Shown here: one piece after another, positions 43,686 through 52,699 of the stretch
Numbering within the stretch: position 1 is the first letter of the stretch
Layout: every line of letters begins with the position of its first letter
From: Gracilaria domingensis
Taxonomy: Eukaryota; Rhodophyta; Florideophyceae; Gracilariales; Gracilariaceae
Assembly: GCA_022539475.1 (NCBI GenBank)
Contig: VCMS01000053.1
Location: forward strand, 166,834 to 230,833
Length of the DNA stretch: 64,000 nucleotides
Direction: 5' to 3'
The notes under the pieces: generated by a model
The model's database searches: none
What the model saw: only the letters and a program-made list of their open reading frames with translations
What the model was told of the DNA's origin: nothing
Position numbers and translations under genes: made by a program

Positions 43686-46594
43686 CGCCGTGCACACATA
43701 TCAAACTAGAGAAAACTAGCGCTTCACACCCACTTGATCCGCGACTTTTAGCACAATACGCGACCTTTGCAATAGCTCCGAATCGCGACGTGGCCGACAT
43801 CAGAGCGACTACCTGGGCAACCCAAGTCTCTGAATCTTCTCCGCTTACCAATACAGTGGAAAACTTTGGCATTCTACTGGGACCAAATGCTGGAGAAGCG
43901 AAGACACGTTGGATGATGGCGTATTTGGGTCGTCCCAGCTTAAGTGCCTTAGAAGACGAATCGAAGTGTTCAAGAGTCGGAACGAAACCGCCTTTCACGA
44001 GGGCCGAATTCACCAGAGTTATCCTTGTCTTTTCTGGGAAGTATGTAATAGAGTGCTCATCCAGTGTTTCTTTCACGAGACTGAGGAAAGGAGGAAGGGC
44101 CTGTTCACCAATCTGATCAAGAATCGACCTTGTGTCCGTACTTGAGAACATCTCTCTAACAGCAGTCCATGTTTTTGAACTGGACATACTTGAAACACAA
44201 TGTTGAAGAGCTCGTAAAGTGAAAGAACGCCCTCTCATTGCAAACCGAGGAAGCTGTGTGGAAGTTCCTGGTAAACCTGGATTACGCTGGTAAGGAGTAT
44301 TGTCATTCCATTGCTTTCTAACATGTCCGTGCTCAATGGAGCGAATAGTCTCCTCCACAGCCGTTGCTGTTCTTCTGGACGTCATTTTGTAGTGTCTCTT
44401 AAATAGCAGGTGTACATGTTCGTATATGCCTGCGTCGTAGTACTTGATACTTCGCAGACGGCGAATATCGTCCACGAGATGATCGAGAAGATGAAACTTC
44501 AGAGTTCCCAGTCTGGAGGGATGAAAATCCGCCAGAGTCTTTGTTGCGGAACGCTTGAAGGCTTCAATCTCCGAACTAAGACACAGGAGAGAGCTTTCAG
44601 TCCAATACGGGTCACGATTGTATCTGAATAAGGTCGAAAGCAAGTCCGAGTACTGAGAGAAAACGGTTGTGATTGGGGCAACGTCCTGTTCTCCACAGCA
44701 TATGTCGAAGAATGCTCCTATGAAGGGAAAGACCATGTCAAGTGCTTTGTAGTTTTTGGCCTCCAGCATTCCACGGAGACCGTCTTTCGTGAAGATACCA
44801 TTCAAAGATTTGCCTTTCTCCTGCGTGGAGAAATCGATATGTAAACCTTTGGCAGGAGAATCGCGTTCTATGGCAGCTAGAATTGCGTTTGCATGGTTGA
44901 GGAGTTGGGTGCGTATCGTTCGAAATGAACGCGATGCAGATGTTCCTATTGTGGTGCACAGGGTGTCTGACTGCAGTCTCTCGATTGTGGTCGTTTTTAT
45001 CAACTTTGAGATGCCGAGATGCAAGTTGTGTAATGGTTCGAATGAGAACAGACTGTATGGAGACAATCCCGGGAGCATTCCAAGGCTTACGGAAGTTTCG
45101 AGGAACGAAGGAATGAGAGATATGGAATTTGAACGCATCAGAGTATCCACTTGAGATCTCCTCTCCCTCGCACGACGTGGACGTCTTTCCGCCTCGTCTT
45201 TTTGTGCATGTTGCAAGATAGCTGTGTATGTCTTTCGGATGCTTTTCGTGTGCTTTTGAGAACGTCCGTTGAATGAGGTGGGAATAGGACTGCATAAAGA
45301 TGAGCGAGGGGCTTTGCATCTATGACACGGGCTTTCCGTTTTGGTCTCATGAAGAATGGACAGAATGTCCTTAGCCTCAGGAATATCCGCACAATAACTT
45401 GCAAGCAGAGGATGACACACTCGACTTAGTTTGTCTTCGCCGATGAACTGAAAACCTTTCTGCGTGAGATTTAGAATGGGCTCCAGGACTTGACGAAGAG
45501 ATTCTTGAAGGATTTGCATCCTGGACTCGCGTAGAGACTTGCTAGAAACGAATGGCATTGCGTCTGCTTCAGATGCGGAAACCTCGATCAGTGTGGTAGG
45601 GAAGTATGCCACTACTGTGAGGTCATCACGGATACACTTACGGCGAAGCTCGTAGGAGAAGTTGAGAGAGGTGAAGAGGATAGGCGGTAACCGATGTTTG
45701 CTTTAGAGTTGTTGAAGACTTATCGGTGTATACCTGCAGAAGACCTACGAAAGATTCACTGTAACTTATTTCTTGGGAGTACCACACTATTCTACTATCC
45801 AAAGAGCCCATGACCATTTCCTTAAGTTTTGAGGTGGCGTCTCTTGCGAGAGAGCCGGACATGGGGTGAGATATTTTCGTGGAGTGGGTCTGAGGTATAG
45901 GGTGGAAGAATGTGTTTTCGTTGTTAGCCAACTGGAGCTGTTTCACAAGTGTCTGAAAGGGGTCTCTCGTGTAGAGAGTGGCGCTGAACTTACATCCTTC
46001 TGGCGAGACAGTTCTTCGATTGAAACCGTCCTTTGAGGCGTATCGTTCGAAAATGGCGTTCTTCAGTTCTGTACAGCGCTTGGAACTTGTTATGGTCTCG
46101 TTGAATCGCTTTTGCGAGAATCGCGGGTCCCGAAGTAGCCCAATTAGCTCTTCCGCCTCACGATGACCAAGGTTGGAAGCTACTGAAGCCAGACAAACCG
46201 TGAGATAATCCATATGCAAATCACCAAGGGCCTCCTCAGAAGGCACTGGGCGGGAACTGCTTCCGTGTTCTCGCTCTAATGACGCGGGACCCGGGGAAGG
46301 AGAAACACAATGCGAAGTGTCCGGAATGGGAGGGGTGCACGGAGTGGGGTCGACGATGTCCTCGGATACCGGAGGCTCGGGAAGGCGACAAGGGGCAGTG
46401 ACCATTTCGGAAGATGCGGGCGCGGGCGCGGAAAGCTTGAGACGCTTGCTTCTCCGAATGGGCCGGCTATTGTCGTCTTTCAGCGCTGCTTTCAGACCAA
46501 ACGGGCAATGGTTGACATGCTGTTGAAGAGATAAGACTCCTCGGCGAGTAACGAAGGGGCACCCACGCTTCTTATGTGTACAGTAGTAGACCAT
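43573..46594 (-). pseudogene. KDZ/Plavaka-like transposase, short copy, C-truncated
   Basis: Same protein as at 58482-61656 (see that entry for domains). The first part is 45638-46594 from ATG 46594, the second from about 45670 to 43573. The two parts are joined by the same apparent +1 shift as the long copy. At 43798/43799 the internal deletion replaces the C-terminal region with non-homologous codons read through the foldback flank, removing roughly 110 residues. It could not be a normal transposase, though a truncated binding protein is possible. Confidence 0.78.
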
Positions 46595-46960
46595 GAAAAG
46601 AAGAAATGAACGAGAAACGACGACACAGACTGCGAGGGAAGGGCGTCCGAAGGGAAAAAGAGGTCGAGCGACAGTCAATATCGACGTCTTGCTCAGAACG
46701 GAGAATATATTTTGAGTTTAAATCACGTGCTTTCGTTCAAAAAGGAACGTAGGTACACGTCGACCTCAACACAAGGGTATACTTCTCGTATTATCTACCA
46801 CTGGTTATAAACCTGTAGTTTCCCAACGTTGTACGCTGTACACTTGTCCAATCTCGCACAGAAAAATAAATCTCTTTCCTCCGCCGCCGCCGCCGCCCGT
46901 CCGACGTCCGACCTTTTGTTACCGTCGTGATCCGTGCCATCCTCGGGTTCTACTCCGCTT

Positions 46961-47022
46961 CGTCGTACGTTTTTCCGCCCTCGCACTCGCTACGAAGTGC
47001 GAGGGCGGAAAAAAGTACGACG
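46961..47022. repeat. Long hairpin in the transposase 5' region (short copy only)
   Basis: Arms of about 27 bases (core TTTTTCCGCCCTCGCACT and its complement) around an eight-base loop. The corresponding site near 62020-62060 in the long copy lacks the second arm, so the hairpin is polymorphic between the copies. Between here and 47278 lie short GCGGACA-containing segments with no gene. Confidence 0.7.
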
Positions 47023-47278
47023 GATTACGAAGTAGCGTGCTGAGAATGGATTCCATTAAGCGGACATGAAGCGTACCTCATTCTTTTTCTCCGCCCTCGT
47101 CGGACGCCTCCATAAAGCGGACAGCATCCGTATCTCACGGATATATTCCGTGCAGTCTTTTCGGACGTGCATCCATTTCCTTCTACGTATCTTTGTTCTA
47201 AACTAACCAATCCTCACCACGTCTCTTCGCGCTCTGCGACATGGAAACGGCAGGAAAAAGGCTTTGGGTTACTTTTGC

Positions 47279-48165
47279 GAGTTACTAGGTCCCTCGACTT
47301 TTCTAGCGCAACGTTTCTGTTTTGCTCTTATCAATGGTACGTTCTATCGCATTTCAACTGTATCCAACGGAGCATTGACTAACATATGGATACTTTCTGC
47401 TTGCGTATACAGGTAAACGACCAATTTCATTTCGTCTCTCAAGATCGATTTCTGGCTGTTCGGGATAGGCGATTCTGGTACTTGGTTGGGACATAGGCTG
47501 CTCTTTCGTTTATCGCATCTTGAGGTATGTTTGCTGCATGGGCATTCTTAGTGTCCTTGGTTGTGAGTTCTCGCTTCGACACCTTTCGCGCTTTACGATG
47601 ATGGTGGGCTGGTAATCTAACCGATCCCTTTCCTGCTTCTTCTTCCGTTTGCGAGTTACTAGGTCCCTCGACTTTTCTAGCGCAACGTTTCTGTTTTGCT
47701 TTATCAATGGTACGTTCTATCGCATTTCAACTGTATCCAACGGAGCATTGACTAACTTATGGATACTTTCTGCTTGCGTATACAGGTAAACGACCAATTT
47801 CATTTCGTCTCTCAAGATCGATCTCTGGCTGTTCGAGATACGCGATTCTGGTACTTGGTTGGGACATAGGCTGCTCTTTCGTTTATCGCATCTTGAGGTA
47901 TGTTTGCTGCATGGGCATTCTTGGTGTCCTTGGTTGTGAGTTCTCGCTTCGACACCTTTCGCGCTTTACGATGATGGTGGGCTGGTAATCTAACCGATCC
48001 CTTTCCTTCTTCTTTTTCATTTTGCGAGTTACTAGGTCCCTCGACTTTTCTAGCGCAACGTTTCTGTTTTGCTTTATCAATGGTACGTTCCATCGCATTT
48101 CAAATGTATCCAACGGATCATTGACTAACTTATGGATACTTTCTGCTTGCGTATACAGGTAAATG
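47279..48165. repeat. Tandem repeat, period about 374 bp (short copy)
   Basis: GAGTTACTAGG marks unit starts at 47279, 47653 and 48026; two full units and a partial third. The minus strand is open for about 90 codons in each unit, but these frames are basic and identical between units, so coding is doubtful. Each unit contains TGCTTGCGTATACAGGTAAA. The same repeat is at 62350-63235. Subterminal repeats like this often bind a transposase. Confidence 0.8.
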
Positions 48166-48204
48166 ACTTTTGATGCGGACGTAGCTCACGAGTTGCAGGT
48201 GCAG

Positions 48205-48355
48205 GTTCCTCAAGTAGGGAACCATGCATCTGGGCATGGTTCCCTACATGAGGAACGGAGAGGATGAGGCGCTTCGCGCCTCATCCTCTCGGAGTGCGTA
48301 TTTGTTCTACCGATACAGCCGATGGTGGACGTGCAGTCTGCGGCATCTGCCGCAG
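48205..48355. repeat. Three consecutive strong hairpins (short copy)
   Basis: 48205-48256: arms GTTCCTCA and TAGGGAACCATGC with complements. 48258-48290: perfect 15-bp stem (GAGAGGATGAGGCGC) with loop TTC. 48338-48355: perfect 8-bp stem CTGCGGCA with a two-base centre. They lie between the tandem repeat and the right end of the element. All three are present at 63275-63424. Confidence 0.82.
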
Positions 48356-48784
48356 ATTGCGCCTACACTTGCTCCATCATGGGGATATGGTACATGTAAT
48401 ATAGCGAAGTAGTGGTTAGCAAAAGCAGTCGATAGAAGAATAGATACGAATAAAACGGTATGATTTCATAATGGGCATCATCTGTACTAGCACTAGTATT
48501 CCATGCGTTGCAGGGTATCATTCCGCAGAAGGTATCGTGTAATGTGCACCTTAATGGAAACTGAACCTAGACTTCGCGAAATACAGTTCAGGTAGCCCTC
48601 GACTAAAGAACTAGCACGAGTGGAAAACCCACCAGTATTTACTGCACAGCGATTCTGGACGACCCAAGCAATTATCTGCAAATTTTGAAATAATTGATCT
48701 CGATATTTTTTCAAAAAATTTACTGGACGACCCTTGCCAATTTCTGGACGACCCTCGCCAAAAACTAGCATCTGCAAGAGACAG

Positions 48785-49383
48785 ACGTTGGTGTCTCGGC
48801 GAATCATGGAGCTTTCCTGCGTTTCTCTGACGAGAGGGAAATTAAGGGTGCATTCAATGATCACACCCTTGACCACACTGTTGACGGACTACTGTTCTTG
48901 GCAAGGGATTTGAATAGGAGGCATGGTATTGTGAATGATGATGACAAGGGGTTCGTGGAGACCAGAAGTGATAGTGGCCTTCCCAATTTCGTGTACAACA
49001 AACTGTGGCAGTGGAAAGAAGAAGTGGATTCTGCTATTGAGGACCTGTTGCAGAAGATGGATGCGTTTGTTATCTATCCCGGCGATAAAAGTTGCGAAAT
49101 TGTGGACAAGCGATACACAAAAGGAAGCGGAGAAGAAAATCTTGTGGATAATGAACCAAGATTTGTTGATATGGATGACGTCGTGACGTTCGGAAGTGCT
49201 TTGAGCAACGGGCCTTTGCATGAGGTAGGCGTGTTAGGCGTTCACGTCAAAGAAGATTGTATCCCGGGTGGAGTACACAACTTGTTCGAAAGCGTGGAGG
49301 ATGTACATTCGACAATTATGTTGGTGGCTCTGTTGTACGGCTACGAGGAAAAGCAGCACGATAAAAACCACCATGAATCATAA
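48785..49383 (+). pseudogene. HAD-like phosphatase, 5'-truncated at the transposon edge
   Basis: Directly after the element edge the frame reads VGVSANHGAFLRFSDE, matching FGISGNQGARVRLS of the neighbour HAD gene, and continues through SGLPNFVYNKLWQWKEEVDS and VTFGSALSNGPLHEVGVLGV to a stop at 49383. The N-terminal nucleotide-phosphate motif (DVDGTL) is missing. So the short transposon copy, or a rearrangement involving it, removed the first part of a second HAD gene. It is convergent with the intact paralogue, with 73 bp between stops. Confidence 0.7.
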
Positions 49384-49456
49384 AAGGGTATTGAGATATA
49401 TACGACACTTTTATTACTGAGATCTCATATCATAGCTAAGTATTACAGGCATCGTA

Positions 49457-50308
49457 TCACTTGAAACAAATTCCAAGAGCATTTCTAAACCATTGACACT
49501 TGCATTTTCTGTACCCGTACAGTTCTGCCACCCTTCTGATGGTCTCATGCACGTCCTCCACCCCATCAACAAGATATGTTACCGCTGCTGGATGGTCTTC
49601 TCCCTTCACATGAACTGCCAGGATTGCCATTTCATATAGAGCGCCATCATTGGAAGCATTCCCGAAAGCAACGATTAAATGTGTGTCGAACTGGGGGTCG
49701 TTTTCAACCAAGGCTAGCGCCCCACTATTTTTCGTGAAACGAATGTCCCCTATGTCACAGTTTTCATCTTGAAGGTACGCAACCAGGTTCGGAAAGGATG
49801 TCAACACTTTTGAAATACCGGAGTTAACTTCTGTTTTCCACTTCGACAGTCCATTGTACGTGAAGTTAGGGAGTCCACTGTCTTTTCTAGTGCTCACCAC
49901 TGCTTGTTGACGCTCTTCGTGAAGTCCGTGCGATTCATTTAAGGAGAGTGCAAGTCTCTCAAGTTCGGCTGCACATCTTTCGTAGCCTTCCCTGTCAAGG
50001 TCCTGATCAATTTCGGTACCATTGGATAATCTCACCCGTGCGCCTTGGTTTCCAGAGATGCCAAAAGTGTAGCCACCCAGGTGCTCCATGAAACTCTCGG
50101 CATCCTCTATATCTCGCCAAGTAGCAATTCCGAAACCAACGAGTGCGTTGATGTACTTCATGCATTTGACTGTTTCGGCAGGAATGTTCTCCCCAGCTCT
50201 TTTCAGAGTACCGTCAACATCACTAATCACGGCGTAGCCATTTTCGAATATTTCGTTAGCCAGCTGCTGAGGAGTTACTTCTTGGGCTCTAACTTCTGAG
50301 TTATACAT
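49457..50308 (-). CDS. HAD-superfamily phosphatase-like protein
   Basis: A 283-residue frame from ATG 50308. Motif I is VISDVDGTL (Asp30 and Asp32: nucleophile and general acid), motif II lies at TFGISGN, and the C-terminal acidic motif region reads VAFGNASNDGALYEMA, as in Cof-type, trehalose- and sucrose-phosphate phosphatases. Size suits a cap-containing HAD of that group. It should hydrolyse a phosphate ester with Mg2+; the substrate is not identifiable. The open frame extends upstream to 50386 without an ATG, so 50308 is preferred. A truncated paralogue lies convergently at 48785-49383. Confidence 0.72.
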   Translation of the reverse strand: MYNSEVRAQEVTPQQLANEIFENGYAVISDVDGTLKRAGENIPAETVKCMKYINALVGFGIATWRDIEDAESFMEHLGGYTFGISGNQGARVRLSNGTEIDQDLDREGYERCAAELERLALSLNESHGLHEERQQAVVSTRKDSGLPNFTYNGLSKWKTEVNSGISKVLTSFPNLVAYLQDENCDIGDIRFTKNSGALALVENDPQFDTHLIVAFGNASNDGALYEMAILAVHVKGEDHPAAVTYLVDGVEDVHETIRRVAELYGYRKCKCQWFRNALGICFK

Positions 50309-50579
50309 GTTTTGAAAGCTTTCGAAAGGGTTCGTTTTGCAAATGGGTGTGGGTATACGAATGAGAAGGATGTGATTGATGTTCACAAGGTGTTTCTTAG
50401 TATAAAAAGAGTCTAAGAACGACCATATACGGGTATTGTAGTACTGTTTTAAAACATTACTAGGAGGAGAAGTTTTTGCATCGATTTGAAGTAAAGAAAG
50501 GATGATTTAGTCATAAATTATATGCACGGGTTCAAGTGGGTAAAGAAAACTGTAAATATCTTTAACATGAGCTTAGAAA

Positions 50580-51626
50580 TCAAGAAGAGTAAAACAACCT
50601 CTTCACAAGGGCTTCAACGTGGCGTTTACTTACTCCACGGAGTAAACTGGGCGGAGTGTCCACCAGAGTGATGTCAACAGTAACAACAACCATCCGGTAC
50701 TGATTGAGGTTCACCTTTGGTACCTTCTGACGAATTCGTCTGTACGTCTTGCTCCGAGTAGGTGTCCCTTGTGTTCCAGACCGCTCGCCAGAAACACTTG
50801 AACGTGCCATTCTTGCGGACAGAAGCATAACGTCATCGTCCTGCTGCTCCGCAGTTTCTGGTGCAGTTTGGGGTACAGATGGACCAGCTCCTTGCGCGGA
50901 TTGCGCATCCGCGTCTGGAAGGGGACCTTTCATGATCTCATCTTCCTCCTCTTGCACAGCCGTCCCCTGCTGAACCGTCTGTTTCGACGCAGAAGATCCC
51001 CTTGTGTCGACGGTTTGATTCATCGCAGGAGAAGCCCTTTTCGACGCAGTGGGCTTCGTAGCGGAGGTAGACTTTGTTTGACCTGTCCGCTTCGTAGCTG
51101 GGGATGCTCTCGTCTCCATAGACCGCTTCGTAACAGACGATGGACCTGCCCGCGGAGGTGGTACTGATGCGCTACCTCTCGGTGTTGATGAACTTCGAAT
51201 TGGCTCCGTGCGGCTTGTCGGCGTCATCACCTCACTCATAGCGCTCACCGTTCCTCGCTTGGACGCCGGAATGCTGGCTGCCACCGGTTCCATCATTTTC
51301 TCATCCCAAGGAGCGGCCGTCCGGAGATCCTGGATATATTGTGGAAGATCCAGGCCCTCCGCCCGGTAAGGGTAGAACGTCTGACCGCTTCGACTGATGA
51401 GAATATTATGAACCACCACAAGACCTGGGTCCAATTGCTTCCCGTGCACCTCGCGGCGTAGAACACTTCCAATTCCATGCAACAACGCTTCCCCGACTAT
51501 CACCTTTCCTTCATCCTCAATATCCATTTGCAGAGAGACCCGCATTCCACCTCGCAATAATCGAGTGCTCCGCCGAGTGCGAGGAGTCACGCTTTGCGTA
51601 CGCTTTCAAACACGAGTTGGCTTCAT
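50580..51626 (-). pseudogene. Gene A, long element copy
   Basis: Matches gene A of the short copy from 51626 to 50703. Here the ATG at 51626 is followed by TGA at codon 7 (51606-51608), where the short copy has CGA; the TAA of the short copy is absent here. The frame is then open to 50580. In-frame ATG at about 51545 could start a shorter protein of about 320 residues. Composition as in the other copy: a compact N-terminal part and a Ser/Thr/Lys/Arg-rich tail with an acidic patch (EEEDEIMKG). The last 40 residues come from DNA outside the region shared between copies. Function unknown. Confidence 0.62.
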
Positions 51627-51696
51627 GTTGAACAGCTATTGCAGTGAAAGGTGTATATCAACAATACGCTCGCTCTGGAGGATACAACAACGGATT

Positions 51697-51779
51697 CGAG
51701 CCTTTAAATGGCGACTTACGCTGGGCACCCCCGCTTTCGGCAGCTCCTCCCAGCGCACTGCCAGTCTCGTCCGTGTCCT
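51697..51779 (-). promoter_or_regulatory. Left promoter arm (gene A side)
   Basis: About 83 bases beginning CGAGCCTTTAAATGGCG and running through GGGCACCCCCGCTTTCGGC to CGTCCGTGTCC form an inverted copy of 52594-52676. TTTAAA is a TATA-like core about 75 bases upstream of the gene A ATG. Duplicated cores may give co-ordinate divergent expression. Confidence 0.65.
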
Positions 51780-51982
51780 GTCCGTGGCCGCTCGCACACT
51801 GATTGTACGCTTTAGAGTCGTGGAGTTCGCGCAATGATGACTCACGCGAGCAATGGTCGCGTTCTCTAATCATGCTCTTCAAATGCTTTGCATAGTAGTC
51901 AAGAGTACACTCATTCACTTCCATGTACAGCCTACTCCCGCCAATACACGTGGACAGCGGCGCCAACGTACCGGCGGCCGGG

Positions 51983-52432
51983 TGTAGCGAAATCACTGCG
52001 CGGCGGCGTGTTTTGCGAGGTCCCGGGAAGGCACCGGAATGTGGCCAGAACGTGCCCGCGGGCGGGGGGGGGTCGGTCGTGTTAGGGTAGCTACCCTAAC
52101 ACGACCGGACCCCCCCGCCCGCGGGCATAAAATCGCACATTTTTCAAAAAATCGTCCAAAACGTGCCCGCGGGTGGGGCGGGGTTGGCCGTGTTAGGGTA
52201 GCTACCCTAACACGACCGGCCCCCCCCGCCCGCGGGCATAAAATCGCACATTTTTCAAAAAATCGCCCAAAACGTGCCCGCGGGTGGGGGGGGTCGGTCG
52301 TGTTAGCGTAGCTACCCTAACACGACAGACCCCCTCCCCGCCCGCGGGCACGTTCTGGACGACTTTTTGACACCCTCCGGAGACCTCCCAAAACACTCCT
52401 CCCGGCACTTCCGGCAGTGATTTCGCTGCACA
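51983..52432. repeat. Foldback block with three palindromic 110-bp units
   Basis: Same block as 42749-43685 but with three units, centred at 52088, 52198 and 52308 (exactly 110 bp apart). It sits between the divergent promoter arms. Copy number therefore differs (three against seven) between otherwise similar element copies. Confidence 0.85.
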
Positions 52433-52593
52433 CGCCGTGCACATATATCAAACTAGAGAAAACTAGCGCTTCACACCCACTTGATCCGCGACTTTTAGCA
52501 CAATACGGGACCGTTGCAATAGCTCCGAATCGCGACGTGGCCGACACGCGACGCTATCGCTCCGACACGCGACGCTATCGCTCCGAGCGGACA

Positions 52594-52676
52594 CGGACAC
52601 GGACGAGACTGGCAGCGCGCTGGGAGGAGCTGCCGAAAGCGGGGGTGCCCAGCGTAAGTCGCCATTTAAAGGCTCG
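52594..52676 (+). promoter_or_regulatory. Right promoter arm (methyltransferase side)
   Basis: Inverted copy of 51697-51779, ending CGCCATTTAAAGGCTCG just before the methyltransferase ATG at 52700. Upstream, two direct 22-bp repeats (CGACACGCGACGCTATCGCT) occupy about 52542-52584. Confidence 0.65.
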
Positions 52677-52699
52677 CCTCCGTTGTTTGCGCTGAAGCG

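Larger units (their letters stand above)
41468..48784. mobile_element. Short copy of the large DNA transposon (internal deletion)
   Basis: Compared with the long copy (50703-63853), this copy has the left end with gene A, the palindrome array and promoter arm up to 43798, then jumps directly into the transposase (43799), equal to loss of 52546-58860 of the long copy. From 43799 to 48784 it matches 58861-63853 with few changes. The deletion joint has one base of microhomology. Ends are defined only by where the two copies stop matching; no terminal inverted repeat was found. Confidence 0.75.

Noticed and set aside
47510-48113. About 90-codon minus-strand frames in each 374-bp repeat unit as tandem genes
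   Set aside because: They repeat with the unit, have no start context or domain, and differ in frame between units; more likely structural repeats.
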